From Rotaria socialis (Eukaryota > Rotifera > Eurotatoria > Philodinida > Philodinidae): a stretch of 64,000 nucleotides of DNA. Positions 22,801-37,800 of this stretch are shown piece after piece. The position numbers and the translations under genes are program-made. Location of the stretch: NCBI GenBank assembly GCA_905331475.1, contig CAJNYU010004696.1, positions 1-64,000 of the forward strand, read 5' to 3'. Position 1 is the first letter of the stretch. The number at the start of each line of letters is the position of its first letter. Under the pieces are notes generated by a model that had not been told where the DNA came from, did not search any database, and saw only the letters and a list, made by a program, of their open reading frames with translations.

Positions 22801-25800
22801 TACTTCTTATTGGCCCAACCTCATGTAAAACATTAATTGTTGAAACATGGACTCGAGTATTGAATCGATATGATGAACTTGTCATAATACATTTAACACC
22901 TGAAAGTGAATCTGCGAATCTTGTTGGTGAAATTCAACCATATACATTTCTTGATCTACTTAAACGATTGCCAGCAATGGCTGAACGAGTTGTTCATCGT
23001 TTTCGAATTCTTTGCCAAAATCAGAATAGTGTTGGCAAATTATATCCCAATGATGAAGATTTTATCAATTCTCTTACGGATTTAATTACAAAAGATTTTA
23101 ACGATGAAATCGATCAATTTGAAAAAGATTATTCACATGAAAAAGAATTAAATCAACAAAAGAATGCACTTCATAATAATTTTGCTACGCTCAGAGAATA
23201 CACTGAATTCTTCATGATGCCTTCATTTGATGAAAATTCTATTGGTAAACTCGAAAATATGATTGAAACAATAACTAATTCAACAGAACCTCAACGCAAG
23301 TATACAGATTATGAATATTCTCCTCGTCTTTATCGGTATGATGATGATGATGATGATGATGATGATAATGTTGATAATCCTTTATCTAAAAGAAATCAGT
23401 CTACTATGAAATCCTATGAAAAATTGCAGTTAGAAGACGATGGTTATGATGATTATGGATCAATCGATATAATATCAAATACTACAATCAATATCAAAGA
23501 TAACTCGGCTACTGAACCTAATATATCTGTATGTCCAAAAACAACTTGTGAGTTGTACGATGATTATGATTTAGCTTCTGATGTTGAAGAATCTGAATCA
23601 GCAGCAACGAATCAACGAGATTCTAATGAAATTACAACATCAACTCAAAACACTTATCCAAATCTTATCAATAGTGCGGTGGGGGCGGCGTCATCAAATG
23701 TATTCGAGTCTCATTTTGAATCCCTTCCTATTCGGACTGTTAATCAAACTGATTTTCTTCCTAAAATTTACCAAACCGTTCGAAATATTCAACGTGGCTT
23801 TGAAAAAATGATTATAGATGTCAATTATTCTTCATTTTGTTCTACAGATGCAACACTTGTTGATTATCAAGCGAAATTTTCTAATGCATGGGAACGACTC
23901 AGTGATGAAAAGGTCGATCGAACTAGACCAATATTTATCTTTAATGATGGACCAGTAATAACAGCAGCAAAACGTGGCGGGATTCTTTTTCTTGAAGATC
24001 TCGATTTACCTAGTCAAGCAGTTGTTGAACGGCTTAATTCAATGCTTGAACCGGATCCAACGTTAACACTTAGTGAAGATGTTACAACAGTAGCCGATAA
24101 AGGTCAACTTGATATATCTCTTTCAAAAACATTTCAAATATTTGCTAGTGTTCATCAAGACGAAGCCCATCAACTACTAAAATTAAGTCCATCGACACGA
24201 TCACGTTTCACCGAAATTCATGTACCAACTTACAGTAAAAATGAATTAGAAGATCTCGTTAGATTTGCATTGAATCAGCCAAATTCAGATACAAATGAGA
24301 TTGCTATATTAGTTGAACAAATGTTTTCCTTACGTGAAAAACTACGTACGGATCCTGAATGGAAATTACATAATGATATTCAATTATTATTTCGTTGGGT
24401 AGATTTTATTAAAAACCATCACACGTCACTTTCATTAACACATCGAATGTTACTCGGTGCTCGTTTTTTCTGTTTTGATTTATTATCTACAGCACGACAT
24501 ACTATTCTGTTTGACGAATGGCTAAGTTCGTCGGAAAATTTTCATAACCTTAAAGAATTTAGTTTCATTTTTAAACAGCCTGATGCATTAGATGGCGCAA
24601 TAACACTCGAATCAATTCAATCAAATGAAAGAATATTTCCGTTTGAAGTCCACAGTGAGTATATTGGATTACGTTATACCGGTGTTCGATATTCATGTAG
24701 AAATGACAAAGATCTACAAATTATTCTTAATAAACTTCGTCAAGATTTCTTCTGTGTACCAACGCCAACATTAATCAATCAAATTGCACGTGTTTTTGCT
24801 GCAACATCATCAAAAGCTCCTCTTCTACTCGTAGGACCACCAGGAACTGGTAAAACTCAAGTAATAACACAAGTTTGTTCATTGTTAGGCAAAGAATGTG
24901 AAAGAATAAATCTTTCAGCAAATACGTCACTTGATCAACTTATTGGTTGTATCATTCCACGTTGTGTAAATGGTATTCGTATTTTTCAATGGCAAGAAGG
25001 TCGAGTCTTATCAGCAATTCGAGCACAACATTGGATTCTATTTGATGAATTAAATTTAGCCACTCCAGAAGTCCTCGAAGGTTTAGCTCCATTGTTCTAT
25101 CGTGGTATAACTCATTATACAATTCGTAGTACTGGTGAACGAGTACCCGTCAATGATGTTCTTATTTTTGCTACAATGAATCCATCAACAGCTGGTGGTG
25201 GTAGAAGTAAATTGCCTCGCTCAATTAATAACTTATTTACTATTGTTCAAATTGATGATTATTCCGAAGAGGAACTTCGGATTATTCTCAATCAATTATT
25301 TTCATTTGATCTTGAACATAACAATATCAATATGGCACAACTTGATCAAATATTTAATATGCATGTTGCATTTAAATTACGTATCAGTGAAGGTGCTCTT
25401 GGCCGAACAGATGAGCCATATAAAATAAATTTACGTGACCTATCAAAACTTCGTGATGTTTTTCGTCATTCAATAGACAATCAATTATCTCATTATGAAT
25501 TTCTTAATACTATTGTTGATGAAAATATTAGTAATGAAGATAATAATAATAATGAGACAAGAAAAATAACAAACGAGTTAAGTTCAACTTTAGATTCATC
25601 TACTGCACGTCTATTATCAATAAGAAAATTTGCACAAGTTGTTTATGCATGTCAATTTCAAGGCGAACAAGATTATATTAAAGCTTGTGAAATAATCAAT
25701 CGTAAATTTCCCATCAGTGATAAAATTGAAGAGAAAAATTGTTCGATTGATATGTCATCACCAGCTGTTGTTCGGATCGGATCGATTTATATCAAAACAG

Positions 25801-28800
25801 GTTCCGAAGAGCCATCGACAACTGCTAATATTAATTTAATTCATACAAAGAAAACAATTAGTCAATTAGAATCACTAGCTGCCGCATGCCAATCGAAACG
25901 AACGATTTTACTTGAAGGAGATATTTGCACACGAAAAACAACGCTCGTAATAGAATTAGCGCGTATAACACGTCATCGTTTAATCATAATTCCACTTCAT
26001 GAAAATTATGAAACGACAGATTTAATTGGTTCTTGGTTACCGAATGTTGATCAAAAACGAGAACATCCATTATTCAGTAAAATTGAAATATTATTTAAAC
26101 AAATTATTAAACAAATTCTTCTTCGTATTATACCATTATTATCAGCAGATCGTAAAGAAAATGAATTTGATGAATGTAAAAAAATTCTACGTTCACGAAC
26201 GTTGAATGAAAATTTAACTCGTGATGAACTACTTACTAATGAAATTAATGCATTAAAAAACATGATTAATTTATTGAACAGGTTTAGTAATGTACCTGGT
26301 GATGAAGCAAAAATATACGTTTCATGTTATATTCAACAAGCCATGGATTACATGAATAAACTTCGAGAATTTCAATCAAATACAGCACAAGAAATTGGTT
26401 TTACATTTGTTGAATCTGAGTTTGTTCAAGCTATTCGTGAGGGTTGCTGGGTTTTATTTGATAATGTTAATAGTGCGCCATCTGAAGGTCTCGAGAGATT
26501 AAACTCATTGACAGAAGATAATCCGGTATTATCATTATATGAATTTGCTGATGGACAAATTTTAACTAAAAAAGATAATCCAATAATATCATCGTATAAA
26601 AATTCCAACGGACAAATTTTAACAGAGAAAATCGGAATCATTCATGAAAATTTTCGTTTATTTGCAACAGCTAATCTTAATCGAATTTATTCGAATAAAC
26701 TTTCATCGGCATTTCTTAATCGAGTTATTCGTATTTGGTTACCACCAATTGATGAATGTGATGAAAAAGATCCAACAAAAAGTGATCTATATGAATTAGT
26801 TTCTACTCAACTAATGAGTATTCCAGCTGGCAAACAACTTGCTCATTTATTACTTCTTATACATATTCATGTAAAGCAATACGTTAAAGATGGACAATTG
26901 GTTTATCCAACTGATTATCGCATTAGTTATCGTTTATTAGAACAATGTGTTCGAACATTAATTTCTCTCGTTAATAAAGGTATTCATCCTGTTGACGCTT
27001 GTTATTCGGCAGTTATTCGTTCATATGGTTCATCTTTATACAAGGAGCAACAATACCGATTTTTTCTTAAAGAATTACAAAAAACGATCGATAAATTAAA
27101 TCTTCACTCTCCATCAATGATTTTTTCAACTCCATCTAACGAATCTGATGAAAAACGAGAACGTCATATTCAAGAAGAAACAATAATTCGTTTAGAATTT
27201 GTTGAATTCGAACGAATTTTCATAGAATATATTTTTAATTTATTCAAAATTCTTATTCAAGATGAAAAAATGATTCATAAAACACGTAATCTTTTTATTT
27301 TATTTATCAATGAAATTCTCCTTCCAATGACAACAAACGATTCTCAATTAATTCAATTAAAACAAACACTTCTAACAAAAAATGATGTTGACGTAAATCT
27401 TTCATTGATTTTAAATGAACTTGTTCAACAGAGAAAAATTCAACTTGAAAATTATAATGTCAATCTATCGAAAGCTGTAGAATTATTATGTGAAAAAAAG
27501 TCAATATCGTTACGTGCAGCATCCGAACAATTATGTTTATTATTAGATCGTTATATTCGTAATACATCATTCAATGATGCTAATCGACGATTAGAATTTC
27601 TTCAACGATCAATTCGAATTATTGAAACGTTTCATGATTTTTTTAGTTCAACTATATTCGATGATTTCAATCTAACAACTAGTATTAATCAACTAAGTAC
27701 AGTAACCATTCGATTATTACGACCATTATTAACATTTAAAGATCGGTTCATTTCGTATAATATGTTAACCGATACAGATTTTCTTCATATTAAACAACAA
27801 TATTTTCAAGATACAAATAATGATTATAATATAAATGCAAGTCTATTAAAATCATTCGATCGTGTTCAATCATTTCCAATACGATCAGCACGAAATCACA
27901 TGAGAAAACTTGTTGAACGTTTCATTAATGATGTTGATAAACAATCGAAAATAAGAAAAACTATTCAACATTACGGAACACTATTAGAATGGATTCGAAT
28001 ACGTTGGACATTTGATGATTATTTAACAAACTCTATTCATAATGTTTTACAGAAAAATGTTTCAATTACGCGACATTTTATTATCGAATGTGAATTAAAA
28101 TTTTCGTGCACAGAATTAATTAGCGAAATATCAAGAATTATTGAAAATACTGTTAGAAATTTACCTATTGAATCAAGTACATTAGATAATCAATATGTAC
28201 AAAAAACAGATGAATTAAAAAGTTTACTAAATACAATAGCAAATGTTAAAAAAAGACTCGAACGAGTAAAAATTCGTTTAGATAAACAGTTGAATATGGA
28301 TAAAAATCAACAGTTCTCTGTCGAAAGTGCACAAAATCGTAATTCAACACTACTCCGTGATGGTGATGTTTTTCGTGCAGCATGTCATGAATTAGAAGTA
28401 CAGCAAACTTGTTTTGAAAAACAGTTAATTCAACTAAATGCTCAATTGGGTCAGATTTCGAATGATTTTAAACAAATCCAAGGACGACGTGAACAAGCGT
28501 TAACAAGAGCGATAGAAGCAAAGCAACAATTTCAAAAAGCAATGACAGAAATTTTTGAATCGGATTCATATAAATTTATTCGAAAATATTTTGAAGAACC
28601 TGATGAAAATGAACTTCATCGTCTGATTCAATATCTTCGTCAATCGCGATCAAATCGAGCATTGATCAATAGAGATGATTCACTCGATGTTCGAGCTACA
28701 CTTGAAACACAATTTGGACGTGAATTAATTACACATGAAAATATTCTTCGTTCGCCAATGATCTTCTTTATTTGCGGTTTCTTTTTTCTTCCAAATTTTG

Positions 28801-31800
28801 ATCATCGTATGCGACTATATATCATGTCTCGATGGGATCAATTATTAGACGATAAAATCGATATAAGAACATTGGACGGTAAAAATATTCTTCTTTTTTA
28901 TTGTCCAAATCAACATCCGTATGATTGCGCTTTTCTCAAATTTATTAACGAACCAAAAAAAGTATCAGTTACAGTCTTAAGTTTAACTTGTAATTTAAAT
29001 GTAGATGATTTAAATGATTGTTTGTACAGAATGCTTCCGGATGGAATGGATCATTCAATTAATCATGAGAATTTATATTCCATTCGTGATATATTACCTG
29101 ATGATGATGATCTTCATGCATTTTCATTAGCTTGTTTAATGCAGATTTACAATCAACCAGTAAACTTCACAAGTAAACAAATCTATGAGCATGTATTGAA
29201 AATATTTAATCAATTAAAATATTTCGTTGCTAATACTCCAATTGAAAGTCGACCATTAACTCTTTATGCTTATCAGCAAGCAGTTCGATTTCAAAATGAA
29301 ATTGAAAACTATTCTAAAACCGAATTGAATGATACTAATCAATGGTTGATCGGAGTGAAACAATTATGGATCCTATTAAAACCTTATCAAAACGTTTTTT
29401 CATTAACATATGCACAAACTATCGAACAAAATCTTCGACATCAAATTCAATCGCTTCAACTAACAGATCTATCAAGTCGTCTTTCATCATTAGTATATTT
29501 AAAATCAATTAAAGCAAGATTTACTTGTATATCGATAATTGATGAATATATACGTATTGGTTTTGATCAAATCGACAATCAAATTATTGATGAATTTGAA
29601 TGTTTCTGTAATTTTATAAATAAATGTCGGCATTTATTAGATTTACTTGTTCGATATGTAACTATCAAAGGTGAACAATATGCAAATGAATTACACCGAT
29701 TAACACCGATAATTATTGAACATTTAGAAACAATATTTTATTCAACGCTAACAGGAACTGAAATTAACAATGGACGTTTATGTGTTTCGGAAAAACTAGA
29801 TGCAGATAAATTGAAAGATTTTCAAGATAAACTCGATTCTTATCTAAATGAAATTAAATTTCTATCGAATATAAAATCTCGATATGGTTTAGATCATTTC
29901 ATTACTGATTTAGCATATATATTCGATGAAAATCGTTCTATACGAACATTATCAAATGAACAAATTGGTGAATCAAGACGCACAACATTTAATATAAGAG
30001 ATCCACGTGACATTCGTAAACAGGAAATGCAAACAAAGATCGATAGAATTATTTCTAATCTAACCGAGCTTACTTCTCGTGCAGGCCAATTACCATTAAG
30101 ACCACATAATCTTATTCAACGTATGCATCATACCTTACATCAATTGAAAAATTTTCATATATGCCAAGAAAATCAAGCAACAATTCAATGTTTTCTTACT
30201 GAAGAAGCAATTCTTGTTGGTTTAGTAGAAAAATTTCAACGAGAAATTAATCATTACACAGCATTTCATGTTCATTTACCTAATGATGAAGATATACACG
30301 AAATTTCAGCAGATGAATTAATTATTGAAAATGAAGAAATTATTAAAAATGACTATTCCGATGCGTTAAAAGCCTTTCTTAAAAAAATTTCAAATCATAG
30401 TCAATCATATTCATTTACTGATCTAAGTGAAAGTATTCGTTTAATTCATGCTTACGTATCAAATCAAATGTGGATACGTACCATGTGCCTATCGAAGTCG
30501 TCGACAAATGAACAATTACGAACATATCTAATCTTATTAAATGATGATTTAGCTATTCAATGTGGTTATGATTTTTCAAATTCAGATTCATTATTAGTCA
30601 ATGTTGCGCTTGCTTATGGGCAATTTCGATGTGACATATTAACTGAAGAAACAAAACATGAAATGCTCTCAAATTATGCTGCTGTTGCTCGTCTTACTGT
30701 TGAACTTCAAGATTGGATGGGAAAGGCTCACTTAAATGTTTTTAATATATTAGAAAATATCAAAACAATAAGTGATAATCTAAATCGAGTACAAAATCAA
30801 TTAAGAAATTATAATAGTGATAATATTAGTTTTAGTTTATTACCAATTGAAATGCGTCCTGAAGATCTTATTTGTCTTTTCGCACCTGAATGCACGGCAA
30901 TTATTCAATCGATATGTTCGAAAGTTAATGATATCGACGAATTTCTTTCTAATCGTACGGCTAAAGTTGAATCAATTCCACTTTTATCTACAGTACGACC
31001 AAAAATTGAACCAACACATGGTTTATCAAGTTACGTTTATCTCAATCAACCGTCTACACCAACGTATTTATTCGATAGATCAAAACATATTCATTATATT
31101 ATCGATGGTACAATTCATTTTCTTCAAAAATTAATTAATTCATGTATTGACATTGACTATTCCAAATGGCATCTATTACAGATTGTAACTGGCTACAAAG
31201 AATTATTTCCATTACATATGTCAATTTCATTGGCTATGATGATTATCGTTAGTTGGTCAGCTGATTATCTTAAAGATTTTCAATCATTTAGTCATCTATT
31301 AACAATAGTAACATTAAAAGAAAAATTAAATGACATTACGCTCTTAAGAAAAAAAATTGAAGAAGAAAGAAATAAATTAACTGAATATCAAAATGAACTT
31401 CAAGAAGCAAATAAGGCAGTAGGACGGGATCGAAATGCTAAACAGAAACGAGGAGAATGCTCTCGTAAATATATTGAACAAGAAGAAAACCTTCAACAAA
31501 AAGCTAAACAACAAGAGAATGATGTTGATGATTTACAAGATGATTTGAATAAACTATCGAATAGTTATCATATTGAACTTAAAACCAAACAAGAACAATG
31601 TTTTGACGATGTTACTCAATGTTTGAATTTAATTTTTCGTGAACTTCGTATTTTTATAATCGATCTTATTCATTCAAATCAATCATCATCAATGGAAACA
31701 CATGCCGAACTTCTTGTAAGTATTACTTCGTTTGCTCAACAAGAACTACTCAAACCGAAGACCAGTAGACTTGATTTGATGAAAATTATTCAAACTAAAC

Positions 31801-34800
31801 AAATCATTGATGATCGATTGAAAGAACTTGGCAGTCATGCAAAGAATTTATCCGAAAAAGATCCTTTATATCATTATATCAGATTTTATTCTGATATTTT
31901 ACGTATTTCATTTTGTTCATTGAAACATTCTTGTAACAGCTGGATAATTTACACGGAAAATATCAAATCATTAGAAATCGGATCATATCTATCGGATAAT
32001 AGTAAGCGACTTTTCTGCAAATTAAACAAATCAACACATGATCATTGTCTTGGCTTTATTGGAAAAATTCGAACATGTGATGAAGAAAGTGAAATAATGA
32101 AACATGCGCAAGAGATTAGATGTAATGTTATAAATGAAATCCACAGTATCGAGTCTTTATTAACGGGACAACAATTTAGTCAACAAATCCAAAGCCTTAT
32201 TCAAGAATTTGAGCGGTTCGTTATTAATTTACTGATTATTGGTTGCCGTTATTTGCAATTACAACGTGGAACATATGAACCACTGGATGATTTATTAAGT
32301 GGAATTACAGTAGAAGTTATCGATCCATATTTACCACGAAAAGAACTTGAATTGCTTCAGCTACTTGATATGTGTGAAATGCAATTAAAAACTCATTGTG
32401 ATACACTTTTACTTCAACGATTACATATTGCATTTGAATTCAATTCGAATCCATTTTCTCTTTTCACTCGCCTTGATCGATCAGCTAAAGCCTTAACACA
32501 ATTTATTCTACCAGCGGCTCATATGATTCAACGAATGTGGTTAACAATGGCTGAATTAATTAATAAAGCCAGCTTCTTGATGACCGAAGATGAATATGAA
32601 ATCGTTCTGGATGTTTGCAACGATTTTCTTCAATGGACTCAAACATCCAGTGAGATAAAACAAGAATATAATTTTATTCCATTGCAACTTAAATCTAATC
32701 GATTCGAGCAGATGTCGAAAAATATTGATAGACTATGTCAATTATTACTTCAGACACGTTCAAAAATGAATCCATTTTGTGAAAATATGAACTATCGACG
32801 GAATTCAACATTGAAAGAAATTCTACAATGTTTTGTTGAAGCAAAAACATATGAATTATTATCGCGTAAGAAAAATTTACAAGACAAAGATATGATCCGT
32901 CTGTCCGATATTGAAAGTGTTTTAAAAAGCAAAAAAAGGAACGTTTCAGAACAAATTAATTTTAATAATCCGGACGATCGATTTCGATGTCTTCAAACTT
33001 TATATCATTTAATCATTAATGGTATGAATAATCTTGGCTCAAATTTAATGAATATTCCTACGAGACATGTTGATCATCAGACTTTATCATTACTTGAAGA
33101 TTTAATACAAAAATTTTATGACAATAGTGAGCAGTTTTTATTTGTACGATCACTAAATGAATATTTCACTAATAATCAACTGATTGAACAAGTGTTTGAA
33201 TCCTTAGAAACTATTCATCGATTGGAATTAAAAATCTTTCAAGATCGATTTTCACTATCGACCGTAACTTTTAAAGAACGTTACAGGGAATTTTGCCATT
33301 CTATTGATATTCAAGATTGCATTGAGGATGCATCAAACGCTGTTGAACAATGGAAAATAGCTGGTGAACGTTTTATTGATTTACGTCGAAAACAATGGCT
33401 AAGTGATGAAAGTTTATGCAAACAAATTAGACTAGAACTATCTGTGGCTGGCAGAAACATTCTTTCTCCCTTTCTCAAGTCGCATAGTGCAGCTGATTAT
33501 GAAGCAAGCATTCTCCACTTAATAAAACAGATTCAAAAACGACTACAATATGAACAAGTGGGTTCTGAATTTATTTTTACTTTGGCAACATCTCAAACAT
33601 TAGTTCGAAAAGTCATTGATTTATATCACAAATATGTACCATTTCCACTGCAACCACTGAATGAACGCGAATTGTTTCAAAGTACTTCTCAAGTTTTTGT
33701 CTTTGATATTGAACTCAATCATCAGTATGAATCACAGACGGTTTTTCTTCATATTTGGGAGTCAGATGAAGTAGAGCCATCGGTTAAAATTCCTATTGAA
33801 ATTTTCGGAAAAAAGAAACTGCATCTTTTTGCCAATACGCAGATAAAAAAACTCTGCCTGAATACTGCCAAATGGAAAGGATACGAACAGGAATGGAGAC
33901 CATTGCTTGATAAAAGTCTAATATATTCCTTTGATAACATACAAATGCGATGTCATTCAGTTAATTCGGAAGAAGTTTTCTATACCGTTCATGTTCGTGA
34001 TCATACAATCAATATAAATGACGTTTTGTCAGTGACTGATCTTCAGAAACTTTTAAAAACTTTAGAGAAAAAATTTCAGCGACAAATCAGCCAAAAGAAA
34101 GAACAATCAGATTGGAAGAAATCAATCGTTACAAGGATTTTACAATCAATTGCTGATAATCTACGTCAAACTAACCGACTTTTTCAATGTACACCAATAT
34201 CTGACGATGATTCATTAACAAGTTGGAAAATCTATTCTATATATCAACAATTGCCATGTTTTGATGCATTCGAAAAATCCATTAGCCTTCTTCAAGTCAA
34301 TAATCTATCGTTGATGCCTATTCCATTGAAAATTGTTGAGGACAAAAACCCTGCAATTCATTTACAACTTCATCACGTATGGACACGATCTATGAATGCA
34401 GCATATCAACTTGGCAAACGAGCATTGGCCAATGTACAGAACCGGCTATTTTATATTCTGTACCATCTACGTTTGACCAAAGCTCATGCTATTCTATGTT
34501 ATGCTTTGGAAAATGCTCGTCTAGTCAATATAAATAATGCATGTGAACAAATATTTGAGAATATGACGAAGAACTTCAAGACATTAAATCAAAATTTTAT
34601 TGGAAATAAATCTGAAACTATCAAGCATGTTGAAGAATGCAAGCGAATCATTAATGAAGCAACTCAAATCTATCGTACAATTAAAAGAATTGGAATCATT
34701 GGGAATGATATGAAACATCTTGAAATGGGAGGAATTCCTACTGAAAGTAATATGAATGAAGCTTTTTTTGACTCACAGATGGATCGTGATGTTCATCTAT

Positions 34801-37800
34801 GGTTAATCAATAATAGTTCATCTAATTTATTAGAGTGTATTCCACAATCAGCTATATTAGATTTTGGTATTACACGTAGTGGTGTTTATCAACGATTGAT
34901 TCAACGTATTTTTATTCATAATCATTCAGGAAAAGATATAACTTTACGAATTAAACCATTCAGTACCCATGAAAAAACATTTGATGTCATAAAAGAAAAT
35001 CTACCAGTTAGTATAAACGCTATGGCTGAATTTGAAGTGTTGCTAAAACCTCCGACAGACGTTAAAATAGTAGAAGAAGAATGGAATCTTATTATTGATG
35101 AAACAATTACATTAGAGAACATTGTTAAAGTACTTGTTCGCATAGTTGAAGTCGATGTTGAACTCTCATCTGACACAATCAAATTTGGTAATGTTGCTTG
35201 TGGTACTTGTCGGATTGAAGAGAAACTCTTTTTAAATAATGTATTAAATTGTCCACTACGAATCAAAGCACAATTTCAAGCTACTGAGTTAAGTATTCGC
35301 CAATCAACATTAACTATTGCTGATAAAGAACTTCATTTACCTGCGAATTCAAAGCTCCCATTTACTGTTGCACTTGAAACTTGCGATAATCATGAAGAAG
35401 ACATCAACGCTGATGTTGTGCTCGCGGTTGACACACGTAACAATCTCAAATGGATTAAAATATTGGCACATGTGAAACGAAGCTCTTTGAAAATTCTCTA
35501 TCAAAATCATATTATCGTTGACAACGACTCAAAAGGCCATTTAGCAATAGATAATTTTTATCCGCATGAAGTTCGTCGAGTTCCGATAGAATTCTATAAT
35601 AGTGGACTTGTTGAATACACACTTTATTTAACAACTGAAGATCGTGCATTAGTAATAATTCATGATGCTCGAGTGAAACTATCCGCTGGAGCGAGAACAA
35701 CAATAGAAATCGAAGTAAACATGCCAAGTGATAGTTTGTATAAAATCTTCAATATCGATATTCAATTTTTGAACATTCGACGTCAATGTAAATTAACATT
35801 AACATGCAAAGCAGTTATGCCTGCACTTGAGTATCATATTTCTGAAGCTGATAAACATTGTGTCATTATTATAAGTAATGAAAATGATAAAAAAGAGATC
35901 TGGGATTCAGCATTAAAGATTCTTAAACCTATAAAACATCAAGTGACTTTCCATAATACAAGCAGCTCTGCAGCAACACTTCAATTTGATCGAATTCTAA
36001 TACAAGGAAATCCGTTGATGCTGCCGACATCTTGTTTTGATATTCAACCGAAGAAAACCGTTGTTCCTCCACAATCACAGATTGCCATAGATATCTGCTA
36101 TCATCCAAAAGATTTGTGTCCTTTCCACGGTACGCTTGAATTCACAAGTAACGCATGGGATCTTCCAGAACAAATCCCGTATAATTTGGAATTTCATAGA
36201 CCCATCGTTGATACAAATCCGCGTACAATAATTGATATTGGCCTTATCGAAGCGGATAAAAATTTTCGAAATAAACTACTCTGTGTCGAAAATAAAGGGC
36301 ATGCAGAACTACGGGGATTTTTTTCTGGACCCTATTGTCTCCATTCATTAGTGAAATTAGCTGATTTGGAATCTGCATCCTCCGCCTCCTCCTCATCATC
36401 GCTCCTCGCTAAAACAAACGATGGATTCATTATTGATTCGAAAAAAAAGCGTCAATTCTTTGTCAGGATTGAGTTTAATTCACAAGACACATCATCTTTA
36501 CCAAATATAATTAATCTTTTTAGCTTTCGATTAGTCACGGAATGTGATCCTGTCATCGATATTCATGGGATGTTGGTCAATCGGGAACTTAATTTTTTGG
36601 TGATTGGACATACGAGATCATTACCTGAACTTTCTCTGCCTGATGAATCAGACTATAAACAATGGTCATCATTAAAACTATTACCATCAGCTTGGCTTTA
36701 TTCCATCACTACGGGCCATCAAATTTATGAGAAGTACACTCCTGCAATACTAATTACCGCAATCGGTCATATTTGTGGTTCTCAACAAACGAAAGAGAAG
36801 CTACCCATAACTTTGGAAGAATGGACTACATTTTGTTCCAATTTCACTTCTCATGATAGAATACTTGACCTAGAAATGTTCGATCAATCGAAGGATGCTA
36901 ATTATTCTATTAAAATATTATCTGAATTATTTAAAAATTCGAATACTGACTCTTACTTTTACGCATTTTTCTATCACTTAGCAATGCTTAATTGTTCATT
37001 CTCATATGGTAATACTATCAATACTCATCTATTCGCTTCAATCAATTCTACTAAAAATACAGATGAAGTCTATGCTATGCAGTGTTATTCTAAACGATTT
37101 TCGAAATTCTATGAAAAATCGTCTAGTGACGATAGTCATCGACAATCGATTTGTTTTCTACGTGAATGCATCAGCAACGACTCAGTCATACCCAAACATG
37201 TACTTGACTTCGTCGAATTCATGTATGAAGCTCTGAATTTGAAAACAGTGGAAGCTATCATAAAACACTTATACGCGATATTTCCTGAAAATGATACAAT
37301 CAGTGAATTGCTGACAATTAAAATCGATTCTCGTGGAAAACATCGCTGGCCGCTACTCTTCGCACTCATTTCAGATAATATTAGAGACATTGCCATTCGA
37401 CTCATCAGTGAAGACTATGAGGAACTACTGAATGTCCATTTAAGACTGATTAATGAGCAACCATCGATTTTCTGCGGACAAGCCGTATTGAAAACGGTCA
37501 AAACCAGGAATAATATGTGGAATTTACTTACATTAAATGATAAAAATACTCATCTGGAACCGTTTTTTACTAATTATCCAAATTTCACGTCAATTTTTGC
37601 TAGATTATCAAATCAAAAACAGCCTAAAATCAGCGATGTTCTATTAGTTACGGAAATAATTTTAAAACATTTCAATCAACTTCAAGATTTCAATAAAATT
37701 GACACTATTTTTCAAGCGATAGAACCATCTGACATAAGACAAGCACTTAACGCTTTTCCTTCTCTGCGTGATAAACGGAGTGATCTTGCCTCAAATATTT

